Assembly (NCBI RefSeq): GCF_014203795.1
Contig: NZ_JACHJU010000002.1
Coordinates: 1,116,001 to 1,180,000, forward strand
Source of the DNA: Streptosporangium album
Lineage (GTDB): Bacteria > Actinomycetota > Actinomycetes > Streptosporangiales > Streptosporangiaceae
DNA length: 64,000 nucleotides
Direction: 5' to 3'
Part shown: positions 44,664 to 52,951 of the stretch, in pieces
Numbering within the stretch: position 1 is the first letter of the stretch
How the letters are laid out: each line of letters begins with the position of its first letter
The notes under the pieces: generated by a model
Databases searched by the model: none
What the model saw: the letters and a program-made list of their open reading frames with translations, nothing else
What the model was told of the DNA's origin: nothing
Made by a program: the position numbers and the translations under genes

Positions 44664-45803
44664 ATGCGAGGCGTGGCGCAGATCGTGAAGCGGGCGTTCA
44701 AGTTCCGCTTCTACCCGACCCCCGAGCAGGCTGATGAGCTTGCCCGGACGTTCGGCTGCGTCCGCCTCGTCTACAACAAGGCCCTGCAGGAGCGGACCCG
44801 CGCCTACCGGTCGGAAGGCCGCAAGGTCTCCTACGTGGAATCGTCGGCCGCGCTGACGGAGTGGAAACGCACCGAGGAGCTGGATTTCCTGGCCGAGGTG
44901 TCGTCGGTGCCGTTGCAGCAGGCGTTGCGGCACCTGCAGACGGCGTTTGCGAACTTCTTCGCCCAGCGGGCCGGGTACCCGGCGTTCAAGTCCCGGAAGA
45001 AGTCCCGGCTGTCGGCCGAGTACACCCGCTCGGCGTTCCGCTACCACGACGGGCGGCTCACCCTGGCGAAGATGGACGCCCCGCTGAACATCGTGTGGTC
45101 GCGCCCGCTGCCCGAGGGGGCCGATCCGTCCACGGTGACCGTGTCGAAGGACGCGGCCGGGCGCTGGTCGGTGTCGATCCTGTGTGAGGACACCGTCCGG
45201 CCTCTGGACCCGACCTCGGACATGGTCGGGGTGGACGCCGGGATCACCGCGCTGGTCACCCTGTCGCGTCCGATTCCGGGCGTGACCGACGACGACGGCA
45301 AGGTCACCAACCCCCGCCACGAACGCGCCGACCGCAGGAGACTCGCCCGCGCGCAGCGGATACCGGCCCGCAAGGAGAAGGGGTCGGCGAATCGGGACAG
45401 GGCGAGGGTGAAGGTCGCCCGGGTGCATGCCCGGATCACCGACCGTCGCCGCGATGTCCTGCACAAGCTCACCACCGCGATCGTCCGCGAGAACCAAGTG
45501 GTCGTGATCGAGGATCTCACCGTGCGTAACCTGGTGAAAAACCACAGCCTGGCCCGCGCGATCTCCGATGCGAGCTGGCGGCAGATGCGCACCATGCTGG
45601 AGTACAAGGCGCAGTGGTACGGGCGGGAGCTGCTGGTGGTGGACCGGTGGTTTCCCTCCTCGAAGCTGTGCTCGGCGTGCGGCGCGCTCCAGCGGTTCAT
45701 GCCGCTGAACGTCCGCGACTGGGTGTGCGCCTGTGGCGTGGTCCATGACCGTGATGTGAACGCCGCGAAGAACATCCTCGCCGCCGGGCTGGCGGAGAGG
45801 TGA
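44664..45803 (+). CDS. tnpB: RNA-guided endonuclease TnpB (IS1341-type)
   Basis: The protein of about 379 residues shows N-terminal 'KRAFKFRFYPTPEQADELAR', RuvC Asp in 'MVGVDAGITALVTLS', Glu in 'QVVVIEDLTVRNLVKNHSLARAI', the zinc finger 'CSACGALQ...CACG' and the last RuvC Asp in 'VVHDRDVNAAKNILAAG'. All three catalytic acids are present, so a functional nuclease is likely. TACGAT at 44660-44665 lies 7 bases before GTG 44673 ('VAQIVKRAFKF'), suggesting a leaderless start there rather than at ATG 44664. Confidence 0.92.
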   Translation: MRGVAQIVKRAFKFRFYPTPEQADELARTFGCVRLVYNKALQERTRAYRSEGRKVSYVESSAALTEWKRTEELDFLAEVSSVPLQQALRHLQTAFANFFAQRAGYPAFKSRKKSRLSAEYTRSAFRYHDGRLTLAKMDAPLNIVWSRPLPEGADPSTVTVSKDAAGRWSVSILCEDTVRPLDPTSDMVGVDAGITALVTLSRPIPGVTDDDGKVTNPRHERADRRRLARAQRIPARKEKGSANRDRARVKVARVHARITDRRRDVLHKLTTAIVRENQVVVIEDLTVRNLVKNHSLARAISDASWRQMRTMLEYKAQWYGRELLVVDRWFPSSKLCSACGALQRFMPLNVRDWVCACGVVHDRDVNAAKNILAAGLAER

Positions 45804-45923
45804 AACGCCTGTGGAGCCGGTGTAAGACCTCAAGGGCGCAGGCCCGGCGGGCGACTGGCGGTGAAGCAGGAAACTCCACCCGTGAGGGTGGGAATCCTCC
45901 GGCTTCAGCCGTGGGGAGGAAGT
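45780..45923 (+). ncRNA. probable omega RNA (reRNA) scaffold of TnpB
   Basis: In TnpB elements the guide RNA scaffold covers the 3' end of tnpB and the right end of the element. Here the right-end hairpin CCTCCGGCTTCAGCCG-TGGGGAGG (45897-45920) is followed by AAGTCAA; the flanking bases from about 45928 would be the guide. The upstream boundary is approximate. Assignment rests on family knowledge, not on a covariance search. Confidence 0.5.
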
Positions 45924-46567
45924 CAATTCTTCTCCTTTGGTCTGACAGGTGCTCTTCAGATCTCCGGTGAGTGGGGATGGCTGGGCCGGACCGGTTGCTC
46001 ATAGCGGGCCGGCAGGATCGGGAAACGGAGGCCGAGGACGAGAGGAGCCTCGAGTTGGAGATGTTTGAGTGGTTCCTGCTTGCGGCCAGCGGCTCTCGTC
46101 GCGGGTCTCACCTTCGAGTTTCCTCTCCAGAAAGTCGTAATCCTCCATACTGGGGGTATTAGCCAGCCGAAATCGTCGGCCTGCTTGGTGCCGTCGGCGA
46201 TCCGGGCATGCCGGACCAGGTGCCGCTCCGGCTGTGAGGTCGCCCATCGCCGATCTGTGGGCGCGTTATGGCGCAGATGAGCCGGGAGCCGGCACTGGAG
46301 GTCGAAGGGGATGGCAGGGAGACCGGGCTCGGTCGGCAGCGCTTCACGCGCCGTGGCAATCGCCAACGGGGGCCGGACTTTGAGCCGGAGCCACTTTTGC
46401 ACAGCCATGAACAGGCCGGTAGCACCGGGGTATCACAACGCAGAGTAGTCTTCCATGCATATGGTGCGTGGACGCGCCTCCGCCGGGCCCGGGCCAAATC
46501 GGGACGGCGCCGACGACCTCGGCGCATGGTTGGTCTCGAATACGAGACACATGAGGAGGGGGCCGCG
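45924..46567. other. gene-poor stretch between the TnpB element and the peroxidase gene
   Basis: About 640 bases without a gene I can support. The minus strand is open from 46408 to 45956, but that translation is low-complexity and matches nothing known; I treat it as a remnant or chance frame. The last bases carry GAGGAGGG (46554-46561), the ribosome site of the DyP gene. The peroxidase promoter should lie in the final 150 bases, but no clear -35/-10 pair was recognised. Confidence 0.35.
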
Positions 46568-47620
46568 ATGACGGAGTCCGGCCAAGGGGCGGTTCCGCAG
46601 GCGGTGCTGAGCCCGCTGACGAGGGCGGCGATCTTCCTGGTGATGACGGTCGATCCGGGCGGTGAGTCCGTCGCGCGGGAGTTGCTGTCCAACGTGTCGG
46701 GGTTGCAGCGGGCCGTAGGTTTCCGGGTGCCGGAGGGCAGGCTGAGCTGTGTCGCCGCGATCGGGTCGCAGGCCTGGGACCGGCTGTTCAGCGGGCCGCG
46801 TCCGGCCGAGCTGCATCCTTTCCGTGAACTGGTCGGTCCCGTGCACCGGGCGGTGTCCACGCCCGGTGACCTGCTGTTCCACATCCGGGCACAGCGGCTG
46901 GACCTGTGCTTCGGGCTGGCCTCGGAGATCATGGAGCGGCTGTACGGCGCGGTGACGGTCCAAGACGAGGTGCATGGATTCAAGTACTTCGACGTACGAG
47001 ACCTGCTCGGTTTCGTCGACGGAACCGAGAACCCGGTCGGCCCGGCGGCGAACGCGGCGGTCCTGATCGGCGGCGAGGACCCCGGCTTCGCCGGTGGCAG
47101 CTACGTGATCGTGCAGAAGTACCTGCACGATCTGCGGGCGTGGAACGCCTTGTCCGTCGAAGCCCAGGAGAGGGTGATCGGACGCACGAAGCTGTCCGAT
47201 ATCGAACTGGACGACGCCGTCAAACCGGCCGACTCGCACGTCGCGCTGACCACGATCGTCGACCCCGATGGCACCGAGCGGCAGATCTTGCGGGACAACA
47301 TGCCCTTCGGCGCTGTCGGGCGCGGTGAGTTCGGCACGTACTTCATCGGCTACGCGCGCACACCGGCGGTCACCGAGCGGATGCTGGAGCGGATGTTCCT
47401 GGGTGATCCGCCGGCGAGCCACGACCGGATCCTGGACTTTTCCATCCCCGTGACCGGCACCTTGTTCTTCGTCCCGGACGCCGACTTCCTCGACGACCTG
47501 CCTGACCCGCCAGGCGCCACGGCCGAGTCCACGAGCGGAGCCGACACGGCAGCCGACACCCGGGCCCCGTCTGAGGGTTCCCTGAGGATCGGCGATCTGA
47601 AAGGGAGCACCGCCCGATGA
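46568..47620 (+). CDS. DyP-type haem peroxidase, encapsulin cargo
   Basis: The 350-residue protein is a dye-decolourising peroxidase: distal motif 'LLGFVDGTENPVG' (GxxDG), proximal His in 'KPADSHVALTTIVDPDG', and the haem-pocket Arg region 'AVGRGEFGTYFIGYARTPA'. After a flexible Ala/Thr/Pro-rich linker it ends 'SEGSLRIGDLKGSTAR', matching the cargo-loading peptides of encapsulated DyPs (consensus around SLxIGSLKG). It overlaps the encapsulin gene by 4 bases. ATG 46568 follows GAGGAGGG; the frame is open upstream without homology. Confidence 0.93.
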   Translation: MTESGQGAVPQAVLSPLTRAAIFLVMTVDPGGESVARELLSNVSGLQRAVGFRVPEGRLSCVAAIGSQAWDRLFSGPRPAELHPFRELVGPVHRAVSTPGDLLFHIRAQRLDLCFGLASEIMERLYGAVTVQDEVHGFKYFDVRDLLGFVDGTENPVGPAANAAVLIGGEDPGFAGGSYVIVQKYLHDLRAWNALSVEAQERVIGRTKLSDIELDDAVKPADSHVALTTIVDPDGTERQILRDNMPFGAVGRGEFGTYFIGYARTPAVTERMLERMFLGDPPASHDRILDFSIPVTGTLFFVPDADFLDDLPDPPGATAESTSGADTAADTRAPSEGSLRIGDLKGSTAR

Positions 47621-48432
47621 ACAACCTGCACCGCGAACTGGCGCCGATCTCCGCTGCCGCGTGGGCCGACCTTGAGAAAGAGGCCCGGCGCACCTTCGAG
47701 CGCCACGTGGCCGGCCGCCGCATCGTCGACGTTCCCGCCCCTGGAGGCGCCCAGCTGTCGTCGGTCGCGACCGGGCACCTGGAGGCGGTCACCGCTCCCG
47801 CCGAGGGCGTCGTCGCCCGCACGCGCCGCCTTCAGCCCATCGTCGAACTGCGCGTGCCGTTCACCGTCGACCGGCAGCAGGTCGACGACGTCGAGCGCGG
47901 CGCCAAGGACACCGACTGGCAGCCGGTCAAGGACGCCGCCCGCCAGATCGCCTTCGCAGAAGACCGCGCGATCTTCGAAGGGTACGCCGCGGCCGACATC
48001 ACCGGCATCCGCGACAGCTCCTCCAACCCGGCGATCACGCTACCCGCCGAGGTGCGAGACTACCCCGACGCCATCAGCCAGGCCGTGACCGCGCTCCGGC
48101 TGGCGGGCGTCGACGGCCCGTACACATTGGCTCTCAGCGCCGACACCTACACCGCTGTGAGCGAGACCTCTGATCACGGCTATCCGATCCACCAGCACAT
48201 CGCCCGCCTGCTGGACGGCGACATCATCTGGGCACCCGCCATCAACGGGGCCTTCCTGCTGTCCACCCGCGGCGGCGACTTCGAACTGCGCATCGGCCAG
48301 GACCTGTCCATCGGCTACCTGTCCCACGACGCCACGAGCATCCAGCTGTACTTCCAGGAAACGCTGACCTTCCTCGCGTACACCGGCGAGGCCGTGGTGA
48401 CGCTCACGGTACCGCCCCGGCCCGCCGGTTGA
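47617..48432 (+). CDS. family 1 encapsulin shell protein
   Basis: The 271-residue HK97-fold protein begins 'MNNLHRELAPISAAAWADLE' and shows 'GRRIVDVPAPGGAQLSSVATGHLE' , 'VELRVPFTVDRQQVDDVERGAKDTDWQPVKDAARQIAFAEDRAIFEGYAAADI' (pieces) and a C-terminus 'SIQLYFQETLTFLAYTGEAVV', all typical of encapsulins. It self-assembles into a protein compartment that packages the upstream peroxidase through its C-terminal tail. ATG overlaps the DyP stop (ATGA), so cargo and shell are co-translated. Confidence 0.95.
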   Translation: MNNLHRELAPISAAAWADLEKEARRTFERHVAGRRIVDVPAPGGAQLSSVATGHLEAVTAPAEGVVARTRRLQPIVELRVPFTVDRQQVDDVERGAKDTDWQPVKDAARQIAFAEDRAIFEGYAAADITGIRDSSSNPAITLPAEVRDYPDAISQAVTALRLAGVDGPYTLALSADTYTAVSETSDHGYPIHQHIARLLDGDIIWAPAINGAFLLSTRGGDFELRIGQDLSIGYLSHDATSIQLYFQETLTFLAYTGEAVVTLTVPPRPAG

Positions 48433-48662
48433 AATGGGCGGCGGGCTCGGCGGTCATGCATGGCTACCTGGCATGACCGGCATACCTCTCGCGTGGCTGG
48501 TGATGTAGAGGCGGCGAAGAGGAGTCGACGGCGCTGCCCCAGCACGGTCGACATCAACGCAGGTGGCACCGTGTCGAAGCGTATGGCCAGGAACTCCTCG
48601 CACAGTACGGCTGGCAGCAGGTGGCGCAACCGCATGGGCGCACGCTCAAGCCTGCGGGTGTC

Positions 48663-48803
48663 ATGACTTCGGTGTGGCGGTTCCTGATCGGGCCGCCTCT
48701 GCGGGTGCGGGAGGTGTCCAAGGAGCAGATCACTCCGGCGGAGGGGCTGTCCGCGCTGTCGCTGGACGCTCTCACGTCGGTCGCGTACGGGCCGGAGGCG
48801 TGC
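48663..48803 (+). pseudogene. APC-family amino-acid permease, N-terminal remnant
   Basis: Forty-six residues 'MTSVWRFLIGPPLRVREVSK' then 'EQITPAEGLSALSLDALTSVAYGPEA' match the extreme N-terminus of actinobacterial APC permeases, up to the first membrane helix; the rest is missing. The frame continues without stop into the downstream phosphatase. The 48433-48662 stretch before it has no gene. Confidence 0.65.
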
Positions 48804-48848
48804 CGGGGACGTGGTCGCGAGGTTGGCCGGCCTCGTAGAGTGTCCCGG

Positions 48849-49580
48849 GTGAGGAGACATATCGCGTTCGAGCGCTTGCATAATTTCCGGGATCTGGGCG
48901 GTTACCGCACCGAGGACGGCCGTACGGTGCGGTGGGGCCGCCTGTATCGATCTGACTCGCTGTCCAAGCTGCGAGGCGAGGATTGGAGCCGTTTTCTCGA
49001 CCTGGGCGTGCGGACGGTGATCGACCTGCGCTATCCGTGGGAGATCGCCGCCAAGGGGCGTGTCCCGCACGACGACGGACTCGCCTACCACAATCTCAGC
49101 ATCGAACACCGCCCTTACGACCAGGCCGGACTCTCCTCGGACATCGAGACCGCGCGCTTCCTCGCCGACCGGTACGCAGAGGTCGCTCTTGACGGGGTCG
49201 GGGAACTACGGCAGGCGTTGGAGGTCATCGCCTCGGATGACAGCGCGCCGTTGGTCATCCACTGCGCCTCGGGCAAGGACCGCACCGGAATGCTCGCCGC
49301 GCTCGTCCTGTCCCTGCTGGGGGTGGATGAGGACACCGTCATCGCTGACTTCGCGCTCACCGGGCTGGCCACCGACCGGCTCATCGCCGACTGGCACGCC
49401 GTCAACCCCGGCCGGACGTTGACGTGGCCCGGTTATGGTCAGGCGCCGGCCGAGATCATGCGTCTCTTCCTGGCGGACCTGGCCATCGACCACGGTTCCG
49501 TACGCGACTACGCCGTCACGCAGTTGGGCGTCGACGATGAACTGATCGTGGCGTTGCGCGGACACCTCCTGAGCGCGTGA
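48849..49580 (+). CDS. tyrosine-protein phosphatase (Y_phosphatase3 family)
   Basis: The 243-residue enzyme starts at GTG 48849 with 'RRHIAFERLHNFRDLGGYRTEDGRTVRWGRLYRSD', the usual N-terminus of the bacterial PtpB-like group, and has the CX5R P-loop 'LVIHCASGKDRTGMLAALVLSLLG'. 'WDL'-type general-acid context is 'VIDLRYPWEIAAKGRVPHDD'. The frame is open back to 48663 through the permease remnant, so a fused longer product is possible. Downstream of the stop, 49600-49750 on the minus strand carries a small orphan stretch ('EVGDLACATGRDLGRIPSLR'). Confidence 0.87.
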   Translation: MRRHIAFERLHNFRDLGGYRTEDGRTVRWGRLYRSDSLSKLRGEDWSRFLDLGVRTVIDLRYPWEIAAKGRVPHDDGLAYHNLSIEHRPYDQAGLSSDIETARFLADRYAEVALDGVGELRQALEVIASDDSAPLVIHCASGKDRTGMLAALVLSLLGVDEDTVIADFALTGLATDRLIADWHAVNPGRTLTWPGYGQAPAEIMRLFLADLAIDHGSVRDYAVTQLGVDDELIVALRGHLLSA

Positions 49581-49763
49581 TCCGCGTGCCTTCGAGCCTG
49601 CGGGCGAGGCCGTAGACGGACATCGCGTTCATGTTCTTGGTGCGGCCGTAGCAGGCGAACGGGCGGAGACTCGGGATGCGCCCGAGGTCGCGTCCGGTCG
49701 CGCAGGCCAGGTCGCCGACCTCCGCGATCACGGCCGCGTTAATTGGGCTTGCCTCGGAGTCCG

Positions 49764-50927
49764 TCAGCGGAACTGGTGGAAGAACGCGCGGACGTCGTCG
49801 GTGAACAGGTCGGGTTCTTCCATCGCGGCGAAGTGGCCACCTCGGTCGAACTCCGACCAGTGGACGATGTTGTTGTCGCGTTCGGCGAGTCGCCGGACAG
49901 GGCGGGCCAGGTCGGCGGCGAAGACCGCCACTGCGGTGGGCGTTGCCAACGGCTCGGTGCGCGGTGGTTGGGAGGGATGGAAGGCCTCCCAATAGTGTCG
50001 GGCCGATGACCCGGCGGTCGCGGTAAGCCAGTAGAGCATCACGTTGGTCAGGAGCCGGTCGCGGGAGACCGCGTCCTCGGGCACGTCGGCGCAGTCCGTC
50101 CACTCCTTGAACTTCTCGACGATCCAGGCGAGCTGCCCGACCGGGGAGTCGGTGAGCGCGTAGGCCAGTGTCTGCGGCCGGGTGCCTTGGATCTTCGCGT
50201 AGCCCGACATCTCCGGTTCCGCGCTGATCAGCCGGTCAAGCCGTGCTTTGTCATCATCGGTGAGTCCAGCGGCCTCGGCAGGGTCGCTGGGAGGCGGCGT
50301 CAGCAGGGTGTTGAGGTGGACTCCGACGACATGGTCGGTGTCGATGGCGGCCAACTCCCGGGTGATCGCGTGGCCCCAGTCGCCGCCCTGCGCGCCGTAG
50401 CGGTGGTAACCCAGGCGCCGCATCAGCTCGGCCCAGGCCTTGGCGATCCGGTGCACATCCCAGCCGCCTTCGTGGGTCGGCCCGGACAGTCCGTATCCCG
50501 GGATGGAGGGGATCACCAGGTGGAAGGCGTCGGCCGGGTCGCCACCGTGAGCCCGGGGGTCGGTCAGGGGTCCGATGACGTCGAGGAACTCCACGATGGA
50601 TCCGGGCCAGCCGTGGGTGATCAGCAGTGGCAGCGCATCGGTCTGGGCGGAACGGATGTGCAGGAAGTGGACGTTGGTGTTGTCGATCGTGGTCGTGAAC
50701 TGTGGGAACCGGTTGAGATGTGCCTCGTGTTCCCGCCAGTCGTAGACGGTGCGCCAGTATGCGGTCAGCTCCTTGAGGTAGGCCATCGACACGCCCTGGG
50801 ACCAGTCGGCGCCGGCTGGCTCATCCGGCCATCTGGTTGCGGCCAGGCGGTCGGCCAAGTCGTCCAGGTCGGCCTGCGGGATGTCGAGGATGAAAGGGCG
50901 GACGGCGGTCTCGGCGCGCTCGCTCAT
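49764..50927 (-). CDS. epoxide hydrolase (EHN-domain alpha/beta hydrolase)
   Basis: The 387-residue enzyme has the N-terminal EHN domain ('DLADRLAATRWPDEPAGADW', 'WREHEAHLNRFPQFTTTID') and alpha/beta core: 'LITHGWPGSIVEFLDVIGPL' (oxyanion HGWPGS), nucleophile Asp in 'YGAQGGDWGHAITREL', and His in 'FDRGGHFAAMEEPDL'. It would open epoxides to diols. ATG 50927 overlaps the stop of the HTH gene (50924-50927), so expression follows the palindromic promoter at 51.4 kb. Confidence 0.92.
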   Translation of the reverse strand: MSERAETAVRPFILDIPQADLDDLADRLAATRWPDEPAGADWSQGVSMAYLKELTAYWRTVYDWREHEAHLNRFPQFTTTIDNTNVHFLHIRSAQTDALPLLITHGWPGSIVEFLDVIGPLTDPRAHGGDPADAFHLVIPSIPGYGLSGPTHEGGWDVHRIAKAWAELMRRLGYHRYGAQGGDWGHAITRELAAIDTDHVVGVHLNTLLTPPPSDPAEAAGLTDDDKARLDRLISAEPEMSGYAKIQGTRPQTLAYALTDSPVGQLAWIVEKFKEWTDCADVPEDAVSRDRLLTNVMLYWLTATAGSSARHYWEAFHPSQPPRTEPLATPTAVAVFAADLARPVRRLAERDNNIVHWSEFDRGGHFAAMEEPDLFTDDVRAFFHQFR

Positions 50928-51361
50928 CCCGCGCCCTCGCCTTCAGGGGCGCCGGCGAGCGTGCGTGCGGCCGCCACGTCGTTCTCGTCCCAGCCCCAGT
51001 GGCCGTTGTGCTGGTGCTCCTTGGCCTGTTCGTCGATCCATCGACTGTGGGCCTCCCACGCCGCCTGCTTGCTGGTTCCCAGCGCGGCACCGATCTGCGA
51101 CCACGAAGCACCGGCTTGGCGGGCGGAGCGCACGGAGAGCTGACGTCCGTAGCCCGCCTTCCGTGCGATCACCTCACCCAGCGCGAGAAGCTCCAGCGCC
51201 TCGCCCCGTGTCAGGGGCTCCGCTCCGGGATCAGGCGGCGTGAGCGCGGAGTCGTCCTCATCGGCCGGTGACGCCAGGGCATCACGGGCACGTAGCGCGT
51301 CATAGCGCGCGGCTGCGGTCAGCAGCGTGAACTGGCGTTCAAGCTCGTCGGGAGTAGACAT
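50924..51361 (-). CDS. HTH-like small regulator
   Basis: The 145-residue protein starts at ATG 51361 ('MSTPDELERQFTLLTAAARY') and has a HTH-like segment 'RQAGASWSQIGAALGTSKQAAWEAHSRWI' (about residues 80-110) with an acidic middle. Similar small proteins occur next to hydrolases in actinomycetes and probably regulate them. It is first in a two-gene operon with the epoxide hydrolase. The promoter is visible: TTGACG-N17-AATACT, with AATACT 6 bases before the ATG, and a 48-bp palindrome covering the -35. Confidence 0.7.
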   Translation of the reverse strand: MSTPDELERQFTLLTAAARYDALRARDALASPADEDDSALTPPDPGAEPLTRGEALELLALGEVIARKAGYGRQLSVRSARQAGASWSQIGAALGTSKQAAWEAHSRWIDEQAKEHQHNGHWGWDENDVAAARTLAGAPEGEGAG

Positions 51362-51375
51362 CGCTCGAGTATTTC

Positions 51376-51423
51376 GTCAGATCAACTTGACGTCAAGCCT
51401 TCTTGACGTCAAGTTGATCTGAC
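51376..51423. promoter_or_regulatory. 48-bp perfect palindrome overlapping a minus-strand promoter
   Basis: Two 22-bp arms (51376-51397 and 51402-51423) are exact complements around a 4-base centre. Each arm contains the 12-bp palindrome CTTGACGTCAAG, so the region offers two symmetric binding sites. On the minus strand TTGACG (51396-51391) and AATACT (51373-51368) are 17 bases apart and the ATG follows 6 bases later, giving a likely leaderless transcript for the HTH/epoxide hydrolase operon. A bound repressor would cover the -35 box. Confidence 0.75.
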
Positions 51424-51564
51424 TTCGACTTGCGGGTCTCCTGTAGTCAGCTGTTTGTGAGCTGCGCCGACCGGCGCTGCAACCAGTCCAGCGGCTTGGT
51501 CAACCCGCGCCGTCGCGCCATGCCCCGCGTCGGCCCGGTACGGCGACGGTCGAACGCGACGATG

Positions 51565-51921
51565 TCAGTTCCCTGGCGTGCCTTCGTCGATGGTCCAGTG
51601 AACGCCGTGGGGGAGGAGGGAGTCCAGGAAGCCGGCAGGGTCGTAGGCCTGACCGGGAGCGAGCACGCCCGGCTTGGCCGAGTCGATGACCAGACGGCGG
51701 ACGCTCTCGACGGCGATCACCGCGGTGGTGCCGTAGGTATCGGGCCCCTCCACCACCCCACGGGCCTGGCGGCCGTCGACGGCGGTGGCGTCGATCACGT
51801 AGGTGAACCGCTGGGTGCGGCGGCTGTCCTCGGTGGGGCCCTCGGGCAGCCCGGCGATGATCGCCGGGGTGATATGGAGGGCTCGCTGGACACCCGGGTG
51901 CCACCGGAGGTGGCCGAGCAC
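51565..51921 (-). pseudogene. saccharopine-dehydrogenase-like protein, C-terminal remnant
   Basis: The 118-residue frame contains 'TQRFTYVIDATAVDGRQARG' and 'VVEGPDTYGTTAVIAVESVR', typical of the late part of saccharopine dehydrogenase-like oxidoreductases, and ends 'GVHWTIDEGTPGN'. The Rossmann N-terminus is missing; upstream (51925 onward) is the OsmC gene end. Judged a truncated remnant. Confidence 0.6.
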
Positions 51922-51961
51922 CTGCTGCCCGTTCTGCGGGAGACCCTGTACGACCTGTGGG

Positions 51962-52396
51962 CTATGTGTGCCCCGCCGCAGGTAGGCCTTCCTCTACCTG
52001 GAGCCGGAAGGTGATCTCCGGCGGCAGTCGCAGGGAGTTGTACACGGCACTGTGCTCGATGGCGGTGGTGAAGGAGTTCCACAGTCCCGCGGGCACACCT
52101 GGAGCTTCGACGACCAGTTCGATCCGGCTGACGCGTGCCGGGCGCAGCCCGAGTTCGTAGTGGGCGGTGACTGTGACACCGGCGGGCAGTTCGCAGCGGT
52201 GAAGGTAGCGTTCGGCGCGGTGGGCGGCACAGGCGGCGATACTCCCGACGAGCAACTCGACCGGGTCAGGGCCGGTGTCGCCACCGCCGAAGTCTTTGAG
52301 CTGGTCGACGCGGACGGTGTGCTGGCGCATGTGGATGTCGAAGCGGTCGCCGCCCTGCCAGACGATCGTCACGGTGCCGTTGTGGTTCTGCTTCAT
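51962..52396 (-). CDS. OsmC/Ohr-family protein
   Basis: The 144-residue protein has the OsmC pattern: 'VRVDQLKDFGGGDTGPDPVELLVGSIAACAAHRAERYLHRCELP' (pieces) with two cysteines placed as in the family (IAAC and HRC), and 'LRPARVSRIELVVEAPGVP'. OsmC proteins reduce organic hydroperoxides using that cysteine pair. The start ATG 52396 has no strong ribosome site in view. Neighbours are stress-type genes and remnants. Confidence 0.85.
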   Translation of the reverse strand: MKQNHNGTVTIVWQGGDRFDIHMRQHTVRVDQLKDFGGGDTGPDPVELLVGSIAACAAHRAERYLHRCELPAGVTVTAHYELGLRPARVSRIELVVEAPGVPAGLWNSFTTAIEHSAVYNSLRLPPEITFRLQVEEGLPAAGHT

Positions 52397-52486
52397 AGCG
52401 GCTCCCCGGGTGTGTTCGAATTTCAGGAGCCCGGATGTGAGGTGGTCTGTGGGAGCGTCACCCGTACCCGAGGCGTGTCCGCATTC

Positions 52487-52951
52487 TCATGAGACGTCAG
52501 CCTTCGCACCTTTGTGCTGCTCCGCGCCGCGCCAGGACATGAGCGAACGGGGATCGGCCTTGCCGTGTTCGGCGGTGACGAAGTCGGACAGTTCACGGAC
52601 GCGGGTGAGGAACTGGGCGGGGAAAACGATGGTGGAGTCGTGCTCCACGGCGATCTCGCTCAGCACTTGGAGGTTGCGCAACTGCAGCGCGATGGGGTGA
52701 TCGGCTGACTTCGCCGGGTCGACCCGGCGGAAGCAGGCCACCGCGGCGACACCGATGGACACGTTGTCACGGGTGATGATCTGCTGCGACGGGATCGGCA
52801 TCGTCACGGTGCGCAGACTCACCTTACGCATCCGGTCCACCAACGGGATCATGAACCGCAGCCCGGGTTCGCGAACCGTGCGGACTTGTCCAGGCCGGAA
52901 CACCACCCCGCGTTCGTATCGCCGCACGATCGCTATACCAAGATTCGACAC
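52487..52951 (-). pseudogene. slipin/stomatin-like SPFH protein with internal deletion
   Basis: The first 80 residues are SPFH-type ('RYERGVVFRPGQVRTVREPG', 'LRTVTMPIPSQQIITRDNVSIGVAAVACFRRVDPAKS' in pieces). The sequence then jumps to a late slipin segment ('ALQLRNLQVLSEIAVEHDST', 'IVFPAQFL'). Family members are about 250-300 residues; this frame is 154, so some 100 or more residues in the middle are gone while the frame is kept. A short in-frame product could still be made, but the oligomerisation core is missing. No membrane anchor is seen at the N-terminus. Confidence 0.6.

Larger units (their letters stand above)
44567..45923 (+). mobile_element. IS200/IS605-superfamily element of the IS1341 (TnpB-only) type
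   Basis: Both ends carry the same imperfect hairpin in direct orientation: 44567-44597 and 45892-45923, each of the form GGA..CC..CCGG..CTT..GCC.TGGGGAGGAA. One gene, tnpB, lies between; no TnpA transposase is present. Exact cleavage ends are not defined by the sequence alone. Confidence 0.7.

Noticed and set aside
45956..46408. 150-codon minus-strand frame in the gap before the DyP gene
   Set aside because: No recognisable domain and no ribosome site; the residues look random. Kept only as a comment in the intergenic entry.
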